DNA of 64,000 nt from Collinsella sp. AM34-10 (GCF_003469185.1 NZ_QSIL01000007.1:382-64381), one strand, 5' to 3'. Positions 1 through 8,471 are shown, counted from the first letter of the stretch. The notes: a model not told the origin generated them from the sequence alone. Program-made: numbers and translations.

Positions 1-2
1 AG

Positions 3-224
3 CGCGTCCGCGCGTTCCTCAACCGCGGCGTGACCGGCGACACCGACATCAACATCATCGACACCGCCGAGTTCGCGATCCCCGGCCTTGACGACGAGTT
101 CCGCGTCATCGTGTCTCCGTGGATCCTTTCCTCGCTGATCACCGATCGCCTTGCCGCTTACTACGAGACGGTCACCAAGCACAACCTCAACTACCGTCGC
201 TACTATCACCAGTTCGACTACTAA
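3..224 (+). CDS. SIS-domain sugar-phosphate deglycase/isomerase, C-terminal part (FrlB/GfrF-like)
   Basis: The gene runs in from the left edge, so only the last 73 residues are present. The C-terminus ends in NYRRYYHQFDY, which resembles the conserved RRYM/RRYY tail of FrlB-type fructoselysine-6-phosphate deglycases. These are SIS-domain enzymes that split a phosphorylated Amadori product into a sugar phosphate and an amine. It lies directly upstream of a complete mannose-family PTS, the arrangement known from glucoselysine (gfr) operons. The SIS core is outside the window, so the assignment rests on the C-terminal pattern and on context. Another SIS enzyme, such as a glucosamine-type isomerase, remains possible. 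Confidence 0.6.
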   Translation, partial: RVRAFLNRGVTGDTDINIIDTAEFAIPGLDDEFRVIVSPWILSSLITDRLAAYYETVTKHNLNYRRYYHQFDY

Positions 225-253
225 TAGTTGACCACTCATTTAAGAAGCACCCT

Positions 254-281
254 GCCCGGGCGCATGCGTCCGGGCATTTTT
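254..281 (+). terminator. Hairpin followed by a short T run, between the SIS gene and PTS IIA
   Basis: GCCCGG at 254-259 pairs with CCGGGC at 270-275 around a 10-nt loop and is followed by ATTTTTAT. It may be a partial terminator that lowers expression of the PTS genes relative to the SIS gene, or a stability hairpin. Confidence 0.45.
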
Positions 282-310
282 ATGCCGAAATTCGCTAGGA
301 AGGGGATCGA

Positions 311-727
311 ATGAGGCAGTTTATCGTGGCGTCCCATGCTCATTTCGCGTCTGGAATCGTCGAGAGCATCGGCCTGCTTTCCGGTGAGCGCGAAAACGTC
401 CATGCGCTCTCTATGTATGTCGACGGAAACGAGGACCTGTCCAAGGAGGCTGCAGCGATTCTGGACGGCTTTGCCGCGGACGACGAAGTTGTCGTGTGCA
501 CTGACCTCTTTGGCGGCAGCGTCAACAACGAGTTCACCAAGATCGTCCAGACGCGTCCCAACACGCACCTCGTGACCAATATGAACTTGCCACTCCTTAT
601 TCAGCTGCTGTTCGTACCCGATTCCACTCCGATCGACGAGGCCATTCGCCAGATCGTCGAGGCGGACGACACTAAGGTCAAGTACGTCAACGACCTGCTG
701 GGGCAGGCCGAACTCGATGAGTTTTAA
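311..727 (+). CDS. PTS mannose-family EIIA component
   Basis: This 138-residue protein is a single EIIA domain of the mannose class. It accepts phosphate from HPr and passes it to EIIB. The N-terminal VASHAHFASG carries the likely phospho-histidine at His9, aligned with His10 of E. coli EIIA-Man. The CTDLFGGSVNN segment matches the usual TDLxGGSP-like loop. Start ATG 311 follows AGGAAGGGG. It is the first of four PTS genes in one operon (IIA, IIB, IIC, IID) with 8 to 17 bp gaps or overlaps, and it probably depends on the same promoter as the upstream SIS gene. It acts in the cytoplasm. Confidence 0.9.
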   Translation: MRQFIVASHAHFASGIVESIGLLSGERENVHALSMYVDGNEDLSKEAAAILDGFAADDEVVVCTDLFGGSVNNEFTKIVQTRPNTHLVTNMNLPLLIQLLFVPDSTPIDEAIRQIVEADDTKVKYVNDLLGQAELDEF

Positions 728-743
728 TCGTTAGGAGCACATC

Positions 744-1214
744 ATGATTCAGATGATTCGTGTAGATTATCGACTGCTTCACGGCCAGGTTGCCGTTAGC
801 TGGACCTCGGCTCTGGGTGCCGACTGCATCCTGTTAGTGAGCGACACGGTCCTCAATGACAAGCTTCGTCTGCAGGCCCTGTCCCTTGCAAAGCCCGAAG
901 GATGCAAGGTCGTCGTCAAAAACACCGAGGATGCTGTCAAGGCGCTCCAGAGCGGTGTGACCGATAAGTACAAACTCTTCGTGGTTTGCGAGACGATTCA
1001 GCAGGCCGGTGCCGTCGCCAAGGCGATGGGAGTCAAGAAGATCAACCTCGGCAACGTTGCCTTTAGCGAGAATGCCCGCCAGGTCTCGACGAGCGTGTTC
1101 CTCACGCCCGAGAACGAGGCCTACGTGAAGGAGCTGCTCGGCGAGGGCTATGAACTGTTCATTCAGATGATTCCGGCAGATGCGAAGACTGACGCCGCGA
1201 AGGTCATCGGTTAG
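744..1214 (+). CDS. PTS mannose-family EIIB component
   Basis: A 156-residue stand-alone EIIB of the mannose, fructose and sorbose class. MIRVDYRLLHGQVAVSW is the family signature, with His13 as the phosphorylated residue. The protein carries phosphate from EIIA to the incoming sugar at the IIC/IID membrane complex. A good ribosome site, TTAGGAGC, precedes ATG 744. Its IIA partner is separate (upstream gene) rather than fused as in E. coli ManX. Substrate cannot be told from this subunit alone. The neighbours point to an Amadori sugar-amine. Confidence 0.92.
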   Translation: MIQMIRVDYRLLHGQVAVSWTSALGADCILLVSDTVLNDKLRLQALSLAKPEGCKVVVKNTEDAVKALQSGVTDKYKLFVVCETIQQAGAVAKAMGVKKINLGNVAFSENARQVSTSVFLTPENEAYVKELLGEGYELFIQMIPADAKTDAAKVIG

Positions 1215-1222
1215 GGGCCGTC

Positions 1223-2014
1223 ATGGTTATCAAGACAATCCTGATTTTCCTTATTGCCCTTTTGGGTTATTCCGAGTGGCTGACGGGCACGAGCTACCTC
1301 CAGCGCCCGATCGTGCTCGGACCTCTGGTTGGCCTTGTCATGGGCGACATGGTGACCGGCACGATCATGGGCGCCACGATGGAGCTTGCCATGGTCGGCG
1401 CCATCTCGGTCGGCGCCTATAACCCGCCCGATACGATTTCCGGCACTATCCTGGGCGTATCTCTTGCCATGCAGGCCGGCGCGGACGCTTCGGCGGCCCT
1501 GACCCTGGGTATTCCTATCGCCACGATCGTCCTGGCGCTCGACACGGCCCTGGGCCAACCGGTCATGCTGCTGCTGGTGCACCGTATCGACAAAAACGTC
1601 GAGGACGGAGACACCAAGGCCATCACGCGCAACATGCTCATCGCCGGTTACGCGCAGAGCTGGTGCGGCCTGCTGATTATTCCCCTGGCATTCTTCTTTG
1701 GTGCCGATGCTGTTGCCAGCCTGCTCAACATCATCCCCGATTTCGTTCAGACCGGCATGGATGTCGCCGCCGCCTTCTTGCCCGCACTCGGCTTTGCGAT
1801 GCTGGCGCAGATGATTATGAACAAAACAGTGGCTCCGTTCTTCTTCGCTGGCTTCTTCCTCGTCGCCTACTTTGGCATTAGCACGACGGGTGTGGCGATC
1901 TTTGCCGCGATCATCGTCGTCGCGATGACGGTTTTGGGTGATAAGAAAAAAGCGGAGCAGCCCGCAGCGGCAACCGAGGATCCTGCGATTGGGAGTGGGT
2001 TCGATGAGTTTTAA
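1223..2014 (+). CDS. PTS mannose-family EIIC component, membrane permease
   Basis: This 263-residue protein is strongly hydrophobic, with several membrane segments. It has the family pattern QRPIVLGPLVGLVMGDMVTG near residues 29-48, followed by GATMELAMVGAISVGAY. EIIC and EIID together form the sugar channel of mannose-class PTS. It starts 8 bp after the IIB stop. The C-terminus ends in a charged cytoplasmic tail containing KKKAEQ, and its last 11 bp overlap the start of the IID gene, which suggests translational coupling. Confidence 0.92.
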   Translation: MVIKTILIFLIALLGYSEWLTGTSYLQRPIVLGPLVGLVMGDMVTGTIMGATMELAMVGAISVGAYNPPDTISGTILGVSLAMQAGADASAALTLGIPIATIVLALDTALGQPVMLLLVHRIDKNVEDGDTKAITRNMLIAGYAQSWCGLLIIPLAFFFGADAVASLLNIIPDFVQTGMDVAAAFLPALGFAMLAQMIMNKTVAPFFFAGFFLVAYFGISTTGVAIFAAIIVVAMTVLGDKKKAEQPAAATEDPAIGSGFDEF

Positions 2015-2840
2015 GTTTGAGTCTTCTTACGACGGGCTGATTTCCCGCGCAGACCTTAAGAAGCTGTTCTGGCGCTCGATTCCCTATGAGCATTCCTGGA
2101 ACTACGAGCGTATGGGCCATATCGGCTTTATGTGGGCCCTTATGCCGATCCTTCGCAAGCTGTATCCGCAGGATGCGGACTTTAAGGCCGCCCTTAAGCG
2201 CCATATGGAGCTCTATAACGTCACGCCGTACATCTCGACGCTTCCCATGTCCATCGCCGCTGCAATGGAGGAGGTCAACGCTACTGACGATAGCTTTGAC
2301 ACGAGCGCGATCTCTAATGTCAAGCTTGCTTTGATGGGGCCGCTGTCCGGCGTGGGCGATGCTTTCTACTGGGGCACGCTGCGAATTTTGGCAACGGGTG
2401 TCGGCACGTCGCTGGCGCTGCAGGGCTCTATTCTTGGCCCGATTTTGTTCCTGCTCGTGTTCAACGTTCCTCACTACATCATCCGTTACCTGCTGACGTT
2501 TGTGGGATATCGCTTTGGCTCGGACATGATCAGCAAGGTCCAGGAATCGGGCATTATGGACACGATCGTCAAGATGGCCTCTATCATGGGCGCCATGGTG
2601 ATCGGTGCTATGACCATGGAGATGGTCACCGTGGACATTCCGCTCATGGTCGGTGCGGGCGATGGTGCTCAGACGCTCGCCGAGCTGCTCAACGGAATCT
2701 TCCCGGGCTTTGTCACGATGGGGCTGTTTGGAATTGTCTATCTCATGCTCAAGAAGAAGATGAATCCGCTGCTCATCATGCTTGTGATCCTGCTCGTGAG
2801 TATCGCTGGCGCGTTCTTTGGAGTGCTTGGTGTCCAGTAG
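2004..2840 (+). CDS. PTS mannose-family EIID component
   Basis: I place the start at ATG 2004 (MSFKFESSYDGLISR), which overlaps the IIC gene by 11 bp. An earlier ATG at 1938 would only add residues lying inside IIC. The 278-residue product shows the EIID signatures RSIPYEHSWNYERMGHIGF and LALMGPLSGVGDAFYWGTLR, and ends in membrane helices. EIID is unique to the mannose class and completes the permease. A strong terminator lies 43 bp after the stop, so this is the last gene of the PTS operon. Confidence 0.92.
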   Translation: MSFKFESSYDGLISRADLKKLFWRSIPYEHSWNYERMGHIGFMWALMPILRKLYPQDADFKAALKRHMELYNVTPYISTLPMSIAAAMEEVNATDDSFDTSAISNVKLALMGPLSGVGDAFYWGTLRILATGVGTSLALQGSILGPILFLLVFNVPHYIIRYLLTFVGYRFGSDMISKVQESGIMDTIVKMASIMGAMVIGAMTMEMVTVDIPLMVGAGDGAQTLAELLNGIFPGFVTMGLFGIVYLMLKKKMNPLLIMLVILLVSIAGAFFGVLGVQ

Positions 2841-2882
2841 GGTATCCGTCAGTATCCGTCATAATGAAAACAATGTAAGAGG

Positions 2883-2917
2883 GGGCGTCGCGCACACTGT
2901 GCTGCGGCGCCCTTTTG
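2883..2917 (+). terminator. Rho-independent terminator of the PTS operon
   Basis: GGGCGTCGC at 2883-2891 pairs with GCGGCGCCC at 2904-2912, with one G-U pair and a 12-nt loop, followed directly by TTTT. It lies only about 20 bp upstream of the epimerase start, so some read-through into that gene is likely. Confidence 0.75.
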
Positions 2918-2933
2918 CCGAAAGGTGGACAAG

Positions 2934-3770
2934 ATGGAGTATCCGCAGCTTGCCGTCATGAATATCAGCCATCGTTATTTTGACCTTGAGGAATTCTTTT
3001 CTTCGGCAGCGGCCTCGGGCTATACGTGTTGCGAGCTTTGGACCGGGGCGATGCATCTGTATGTCGATTGCCATGGATACGATTCGCTCGAGCGGGTACG
3101 GGAGCTGTCGCAGCGGTATGGGGTTCGGATTGTGGGGCTTTGTCCCGAACAGAACAACCCCAAGCCGTGGAATATCGCGGCGCGCGGGAATGAGGCGCGT
3201 GCCCGCACGCTCGCGTACTTTAAGAACGTTGTAGATATCGCGGCGGAACTTGGAGCCGAGCAGGTCATGGTCTCGAGCGGCTGGGCATTTTTGAACGAGC
3301 CGATCGAGGACGCGTGGGGTCGCAGCGCCTCGATGCTGCGTGCGATTGCCGAGCATGCGGGAGAGCGCGGCGTGCGACTGGTGCTCGAGGCCCTACAGCC
3401 GGTTGAGTCGATGATCGTGAACTCGGCGGCCGATACGAAGCGCATGATCGAGGCAGTTGATCATCCGGCACTTAAGGCGTGTCTGGATTTGGGCGCTATG
3501 GCGGTGGCGGGGGATACCATCGACGATTATTTTGATCTGCTTGGCGATGATGTCGCCCACGTGCATTTTGTCGATGTTGCGGCAGATGGCACGACGCATC
3601 TTGCTTGGGGTGACGGCGACCGCGATATGCGCGCCGACCTGGATAGGCTGGTGGCGCGCGGCTATCGCGGAGTTGTTTCGGCCGAGACCTATGATTGGCG
3701 CTATTTCGCCAATCCCGCGGCAGCCGACGCTCAGGTTATGGCGGAGTACCGACGCGCGATTGGCGCCTAA
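2934..3770 (+). CDS. Sugar-phosphate isomerase/epimerase, TIM-barrel family (FrlC-like)
   Basis: A 278-residue member of the xylose-isomerase-like TIM-barrel family. The start ATG 2934 has AAAGGTGG five bases upstream; a GTG at 2925 lies too close to that site. Segments such as CCELWTG near the N-terminus, ALQPVESMIVNSA in the middle and VAHVHFVDV near the end line up with E. coli FrlC (fructoselysine 3-epimerase, 276 residues) as I remember it. Metal-binding Glu, Asp and His residues are expected at the strand ends, for example the Glu in LVLEALQP. With the SIS deglycase and PTS upstream, a role in converting psicoselysine-type Amadori sugars is reasonable but not proven. Confidence 0.7.
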   Translation: MEYPQLAVMNISHRYFDLEEFFSSAAASGYTCCELWTGAMHLYVDCHGYDSLERVRELSQRYGVRIVGLCPEQNNPKPWNIAARGNEARARTLAYFKNVVDIAAELGAEQVMVSSGWAFLNEPIEDAWGRSASMLRAIAEHAGERGVRLVLEALQPVESMIVNSAADTKRMIEAVDHPALKACLDLGAMAVAGDTIDDYFDLLGDDVAHVHFVDVAADGTTHLAWGDGDRDMRADLDRLVARGYRGVVSAETYDWRYFANPAAADAQVMAEYRRAIGA

Positions 3771-3814
3771 GTGGGACAGGGCGCCGAGTTGGCGTTTGAC
3801 GCTTTTTGAGAAAC

Positions 3815-3858
3815 GGGACGTGCTTTCCGCTTGAGGCTTCTGGCGGAAAGCACGTCCC
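3815..3858. repeat. Perfect 16-bp inverted repeat, GGGACGTGCTTTCCGC unit
   Basis: GGGACGTGCTTTCCGC at 3815-3830 is repeated in inverted form at 3843-3858 with a 12-nt loop. A second, imperfect pair (TGGGACACACTTTCCG at 3876-3891 and its partner at 3906-3921) follows at once. It looks like a dispersed intergenic palindromic repeat, possibly also acting as a terminator of the epimerase gene, although there is no T run. Confidence 0.7.
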
Positions 3859-4015
3859 AGAACAGGCGCTCAGAATGGGACACACTTTCCGCTGAGGACC
3901 TCAACCGGAAACCGCATCCCAGTTTTTGGCTGGCGGGCGGGACGCGCTTTCCCCTATGTTTCCAAATGAATACGCTGTGAGCCGAGAGAGACGATTTTCC
4001 CCGCAAGCACTCTAG

Positions 4016-4021
4016 TATGCT
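4016..4021 (+). promoter_or_regulatory. hisZG: Possible -10 element of the his operon
   Basis: TATGCT at 4016-4021 is followed about 10 nt later by the leader hairpin at 4031-4060. No good -35 hexamer is seen 17 bp upstream. The assignment is weak and rests on position. Confidence 0.3.
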
Positions 4022-4030
4022 AAAGTACCC

Positions 4031-4060
4031 AGAAGACCGGCGGAGCTATGCCGGTCTTCT
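4031..4060 (+). promoter_or_regulatory. Leader hairpin at the 5' end of the his operon
   Basis: AGAAGACCGGC at 4031-4041 pairs perfectly with GCCGGTCTTCT at 4050-4060 around an 8-nt loop. It sits 36 bp upstream of the first his gene and would be at the very 5' end of the mRNA. There is no T tract and no His-rich leader peptide, so it is not a classical his attenuator. A role in mRNA stability or protein binding is possible. Confidence 0.5.
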
Positions 4061-4096
4061 GCTCTATATGAAACACAGCATGAGGAGGCTCACCAG

Positions 4097-5812
4097 ATGA
4101 CGGCCACACCGTGGGGATTCCGGGACATATTGCCCGAGGAGGCTCAGGCGCGCGAGGAGATTGCGCTGACGGTGAAGGGCTGCTTCAGGGAGCATCATTA
4201 CCTTCCGGTCGAAACGCCGCTGCTCGAGGACAAGGGTTCACTCGAGGAAGGCGGCCGCATCGCGGACACGCCGTTTAAGCTTTTTGACGATGATGGCCGT
4301 CTGCTGGTGGTCCGTCCCGACAACACATTGCCGATCGTGCGTCTGGTCTCGACCCGCATGCGCGCGGCCGACCTGCCCCTGCGCCTGCGCTATGAGGCGC
4401 CGGTGGTTCGCGAGTGCCAGCGCAATGCCGGTGGCTCGCGTCAGTTTACGCAGCTGGGCTTTGAGCTTATCGGTGCGGGCGACACCGCGGGCGATGTCGA
4501 GATTGTCTCGCTCGTGGCCGAGGCGGTGCGCAAGCTGGCGCTGCCCGCTGCGCGCATTATCGCAGGTAGCGTGCGTCCGTTTAAGGAGCTGCTCGCGGCG
4601 TGCGAGGATCGCGAGCTGGCTGCCGAGGCCCTGCGCTGCGTGCACGCCAACGACTTTGTGGGCCTCGATGCCCGCGTGGCGGCAAGCGCCGAGTCCGATG
4701 CCGTCAAGGTTGCCATTAGCGAGCTGCCGCGCTTGCACGGCGGCGCCGAGGTACTCGACCGCGTCGATGTGCTTCTGGCGGCGGCGGGCATTGTCGCGCC
4801 GCTCACGCGCGAGCTGCGCGCCCTGGTCGAGGGCCTGGCTCCCGAGGACGCCCAGGTGCTGTCGTTCGACTTCTCCATCATGAACTCGTTCGATTACTAC
4901 ACGGGTCTGGTCTTTAAGGCCTATGCCGGTGGCTTGCCCGATCCGGTCGGTTCGGGTGGACGCTACGACTCCATCTTTACCGGCGCATTTGGCGACGGCA
5001 TCGAGGTACCGGCGGCGGGTTTCGCCTTTTCGCTCGAGCGTCTGGAGGCTGCGCACACCTCGGCCGAGGACGCTGCTTCCGATGGCGATCACGCCGCGGG
5101 CCGTGGCGCCGAGGGCCCGCTGCGCATCGCCGTGCCCAAGGGCTCGCTCAAGGCCGATACGCTCGACGTGCTCGAAGCCGCGGGCCTGGACGTCTCTGAG
5201 TTGCGCGATCCGGGCCGTCACCTAATCGTGCGCGGCCGCGACACGCGTGCCGGTGAGGGCGCGGTCGGAGATATCGAGTTTGTCATCGTGCGCCCCAGCG
5301 ATGCGCCCGCCTTTGTGGGCTGCGGCGGTGCCGATTGCGGCATCTGCGGTTGGGACTCGCTTATCGAGGCCGACCTCAACCTGCTGCAGCTGGTCGATCT
5401 GGGCTACGGCCTGTGCACTTTCATTGAGGCGGAGCCCGCGTGGCGCGCCGGCCAGGCCGAGCGCAACTATGCCCGCCGCGGGTCGCTTCGCGTGGCCACC
5501 AAGTATCCGCGCATCGCGAGCGCCTGGTATGCCGAGCGCGGTGTGAACGCCGATATCGTCTCGCTGCACGGTAACATTGAGCTGGGTCCCATCGTCGGCA
5601 TGACCGATCGCATCGTGGATATTACCGCCACGGGCGCCACGCTGCGCGATAACGACCTCGTTATTACTGGTCGCATTATGGACTGCACGGCCCGCTTCTT
5701 TGTCAATCCGGGTGCCGCACGTCTGGATCCGCGCGTACGCAATCTGGCAGATCGCTTGGCGGCAGCCGTGAAGGACAAGCATTTTGAGCCCGTTGCGGGC
5801 TCGGCACAATAG
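4097..5812 (+). CDS. hisG: HisZ-HisG fusion: ATP phosphoribosyltransferase with its regulatory subunit
   Basis: This 571-residue protein joins two normally separate chains. Residues about 1-330 are HisZ-like, a class II aminoacyl-tRNA-synthetase fold with TPWGFRDILPEEA at the start, GGSRQFTQLGFELIG, and GSGGRYDSIF. Residues about 340-560 are a short-form HisG with RIAVPKGSLK, VRPSDAPAFVGCGGADCGI and the PRPP-binding IVDITATGATLRDN. HisG joins ATP and PRPP in the first step of histidine synthesis, and HisZ gives the short enzyme its histidine feedback control. An Ala/Asp-rich linker lies near 315-335. ATG 4097 is preceded by GAGGAGG. It is the first gene of the his operon. Confidence 0.93.
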   Translation: MTATPWGFRDILPEEAQAREEIALTVKGCFREHHYLPVETPLLEDKGSLEEGGRIADTPFKLFDDDGRLLVVRPDNTLPIVRLVSTRMRAADLPLRLRYEAPVVRECQRNAGGSRQFTQLGFELIGAGDTAGDVEIVSLVAEAVRKLALPAARIIAGSVRPFKELLAACEDRELAAEALRCVHANDFVGLDARVAASAESDAVKVAISELPRLHGGAEVLDRVDVLLAAAGIVAPLTRELRALVEGLAPEDAQVLSFDFSIMNSFDYYTGLVFKAYAGGLPDPVGSGGRYDSIFTGAFGDGIEVPAAGFAFSLERLEAAHTSAEDAASDGDHAAGRGAEGPLRIAVPKGSLKADTLDVLEAAGLDVSELRDPGRHLIVRGRDTRAGEGAVGDIEFVIVRPSDAPAFVGCGGADCGICGWDSLIEADLNLLQLVDLGYGLCTFIEAEPAWRAGQAERNYARRGSLRVATKYPRIASAWYAERGVNADIVSLHGNIELGPIVGMTDRIVDITATGATLRDNDLVITGRIMDCTARFFVNPGAARLDPRVRNLADRLAAAVKDKHFEPVAGSAQ

Positions 5813-5839
5813 CGCGAGCACGCACGGGCGCCCCAACGT

Positions 5840-5884
5840 CCGGGCGGCGGGCCGACTGGCGCCGCCGCCCGGTCTCTCGTTTTT
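5840..5884 (+). terminator. Terminator-like hairpin between hisZG and hisD
   Basis: CCGGGCGGCGG at 5840-5850 pairs perfectly with CCGCCGCCCGG at 5862-5872 and is followed by TCTCTCGTTTTT. Inside an operon this should cause partial termination or processing, giving more hisZG than downstream message. Confidence 0.6.
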
Positions 5885-5917
5885 CGAACACAACCTCGAC
5901 CGATAGGGGATACCGAA

Positions 5918-7354
5918 ATGAAGACCATCAAGCTTGCTCCCGGTGAGCGCCTCGTTACCAACCAGCTCAACCGTAAGGGCGTGCTGCCGCAAAACATCGT
6001 CGACGCCGCTCGCGATATCGTGGCCAACGTGCGTGCCAACGGCGATGCCGCGGTGCGCGATTACTGCCAGCGTTTTGACGGTGTTGAGCTGCAGAGCTTC
6101 CGTCTTCCGCAGGAGCAGATCGATGCCGCGCTCGAAGGCCTCGATCCGGCCTTTGTCGCCGCGCTCGAAAAGGCTGCGCGCCAGATTCGCGAGTTCCACC
6201 AGCGCGAGGTCGAGCAGAGCTGGTTTACCACGCGCCCGGACGGCACGATGCTCGGCGTTAAGGTGACCCCGCTTGCTGCGGCCGGCATCTACGTGCCGGG
6301 CGGTCGCGCGCAGTACCCTTCCACCGTGCTCATGAACGCCATTCCCGCCAAGGTGGCCGGCGTCAAACGCGTGGTTATGGTGACGCCGCCGCAAAAGGAT
6401 GACCTGATCAGCCCGTATACGCTCGCGGCGGCCAAGCTCGGCGGCGTGGACGAAATCTATATGGTGGGCGGCGCCCAGGCCGTGGCCGCGCTGGCGTACG
6501 GTACCGAGACCATTCCGCGCGTCGACAAAATCACCGGCCCGGGCAACGCCTTTGTTGCCGCTGCCAAGCAGATTGTCTCGGGTGACGTGGGTATCGACAT
6601 GGTCGCCGGTCCCTCCGAGGTCTGCGTGCTGGCCGATGCCACGGCCAAGCCTATGGTGGTCGCGGCCGACCTGATGGCTCAGGCCGAGCACGATCCGCTG
6701 GCGGCCTGCTATCTGGTGACCTGCGACGAGCAGTTTGCGCGTGAGGTCGAGGCGGGTATCGACATTCTGGTAGCGCAGTCCCCGCGTGCCGAGATTACGT
6801 GCGCTTCGCTCGATAACGAAGGCGCCATCGTGGTGGCCGCCGACATGGCGGCCGCCGTCGAGGCCGTGAACACCGTGGCGCCCGAGCACCTTGAGCTGCA
6901 CTGCAAGGATGCGATGGGCCTGCTCGGCGGCATTCGCAACGCCGGCGCCATCTTTGTGGGCGCTTGGAGCTCCGAGCCGCTCGGCGATTACGTTGCCGGT
7001 CCCAACCACACGTTGCCGACCGGCGGCACGGCCATGTTCTCCAACCCGCTTTCGGTCGAAGAGTTCGTTAAGCGCTCGAGCGTTATATGCTATACGCCCG
7101 AGGGCCTGCTCTCCGACGCTCCCGCTACGCAGCGTCTGGCCGAGGCCGAGGGCCTGTGGGCGCACGCGCTTTCGGCCGCACTGCGTCGCCGCGTGTTGGA
7201 GCAGGGCGAGGATGCCGTGAGCGCCGAGTCGCTCGCCGCGGCCGACCTGACCAAGGTTGCCTGGCCGGGCGACGCCGTGGCGACGGTTGCCGAGGGCGTG
7301 GACCTGGCGGCTGCAGGCGCAGATGGCGCTGGCGTAACCGGCGGGGAGGCCTAA
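5918..7354 (+). CDS. hisD: Histidinol dehydrogenase
   Basis: A 478-residue HisD, slightly longer than the usual 430 because of an Ala/Gly-rich C-terminal tail. It oxidises L-histidinol to histidine in two NAD-dependent steps. The family signature runs through [18 protein letters not shown] and [18 protein letters not shown], and VAPEHLEL and [14 protein letters not shown] hold catalytic and zinc-binding residues. ATG 5918 follows AGGGGAT with good spacing. The stop lies one base before the hisC start, so the two are translationally linked. Confidence 0.97.
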   Translation: MKTIKLAPGERLVTNQLNRKGVLPQNIVDAARDIVANVRANGDAAVRDYCQRFDGVELQSFRLPQEQIDAALEGLDPAFVAALEKAARQIREFHQREVEQSWFTTRPDGTMLGVKVTPLAAAGIYVPGGRAQYPSTVLMNAIPAKVAGVKRVVMVTPPQKDDLISPYTLAAAKLGGVDEIYMVGGAQAVAALAYGTETIPRVDKITGPGNAFVAAAKQIVSGDVGIDMVAGPSEVCVLADATAKPMVVAADLMAQAEHDPLAACYLVTCDEQFAREVEAGIDILVAQSPRAEITCASLDNEGAIVVAADMAAAVEAVNTVAPEHLELHCKDAMGLLGGIRNAGAIFVGAWSSEPLGDYVAGPNHTLPTGGTAMFSNPLSVEEFVKRSSVICYTPEGLLSDAPATQRLAEAEGLWAHALSAALRRRVLEQGEDAVSAESLAAADLTKVAWPGDAVATVAEGVDLAAAGADGAGVTGGEA

Positions 7355-7355
7355 T

Positions 7356-8471
7356 ATGGCCGAACTCACGCCTCGCATGAAGGAGCTCGTCCAGCCTTAC
7401 CTGGCCGGTATTGAGCCCTACGATCCCAACTTTACGCCCACGCGCATCAACCTTTCGGCCAACGAGAACACCTATCCCGTGCCGGCTGGCGTGCGCGAGG
7501 CGGTCGACGCCGCCCTGGCTGCCACGCCGCTCAACCGCTATCCCGATCCCATGTCCAACGATCTGCGCGACGAGCTTGCCGCTTGGCATGGTGTGGCGCG
7601 CGAGAATGTCTGCGTGGGCAACGGCGGCGACGAGCTGCTCTATAACTACCTGTTGGCGTTTGGCGGCGCGGGACGGACCCTGCTCAACTGCCCGCCGTGC
7701 TTTAGCGAGTATGCGTTCTTTGCGTCGCTCTGCCAGACCGAGGTGCGCGACGTGTGGCGCGACCCCGCGACCTTTGAGCTCGACCAGGCCGCCGTGCTTG
7801 CGGCGGCACCCGAGTGTAACCTGGCAATCGTGACCTCGCCCAACAACCCCACGGGTGACGTGGCACCGCTCGACTTTGTCGCGGCGCTGTGCGATGCGTG
7901 CCCCGGCATGGTAATGGTTGACGAGGCCTACGTGGAGTTTGCCGACGATTCGTTTGGCGCGGCCACCACGGCGCAAGGCCTTATCGCCGAGCATCCCAAC
8001 CTGGTGATTCTACATACGCTGTCCAAGGCGTTTGGCGCCGCCGGCACGCGTCTGGGCTATGTGATTGCGGCACCCGAGGTCGTCGACGTGTTCGCGGCGA
8101 TTCGCCAGATCTATTCAGTTAACGTGCTGAGCCAGGCGGCAGCACTTGCCTGCGTGCGTGCCCGTGATGCCTACACGCCCGTGGTGGCACAGATCGCATC
8201 CGAGCGCGAGCGCGAGCTGTGCGCCCTGCGCGCAATGGCTGCCGATGGCATGCCCGTGGAGGCATGGCCGAGCGCGGCGAACTTTGTGCTCGTGCGCACG
8301 CCGCATGCCACGCGCGTGCGCGAGCGTCTGCGCGACGAGTATTCGATTTTGGTGCGCGACTTTAGCTACGCGCCGGGGCTTGCGGACTGTCTGCGCATCA
8401 CTGTGGGTACGCCGCAGGAAAACGACGAGGTGCTGGCCGCGTTTGCCGCGCTGGTGAAGGAGGAGATGTAG
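7356..8471 (+). CDS. hisC: Histidinol-phosphate aminotransferase
   Basis: A 371-residue PLP-dependent aminotransferase of fold type I. It transfers the amino group from glutamate to imidazole-acetol phosphate. LSANENTYPVP near the N-terminus, TSPNNPTGD in the middle and HTLSKAFGAAGTRLGY, whose Lys binds PLP, are the expected HisC motifs. The Shine-Dalgarno sequence GGGGAGG lies inside the end of hisD. It abuts hisB with no gap. Confidence 0.97.
   Translation: MAELTPRMKELVQPYLAGIEPYDPNFTPTRINLSANENTYPVPAGVREAVDAALAATPLNRYPDPMSNDLRDELAAWHGVARENVCVGNGGDELLYNYLLAFGGAGRTLLNCPPCFSEYAFFASLCQTEVRDVWRDPATFELDQAAVLAAAPECNLAIVTSPNNPTGDVAPLDFVAALCDACPGMVMVDEAYVEFADDSFGAATTAQGLIAEHPNLVILHTLSKAFGAAGTRLGYVIAAPEVVDVFAAIRQIYSVNVLSQAAALACVRARDAYTPVVAQIASERERELCALRAMAADGMPVEAWPSAANFVLVRTPHATRVRERLRDEYSILVRDFSYAPGLADCLRITVGTPQENDEVLAAFAALVKEEM

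Larger units (their letters stand above)
3771..4096. other. Intergenic region with palindromic repeats before the his operon
   Basis: No gene is visible. The stretch holds a perfect 16-bp inverted repeat (3815-3858), a degenerate copy of the same motif (3876-3921), a lone half-copy near 3938-3953, a weak promoter-like sequence and the leader hairpin of the his operon. Confidence 0.7.

Noticed and set aside
5222..7378. A 718-residue open frame on the minus strand across hisZG and hisD
   Set aside because: It lies wholly opposite strong his genes and has low-complexity His/Arg-rich composition, typical of a shadow frame in high-GC DNA.
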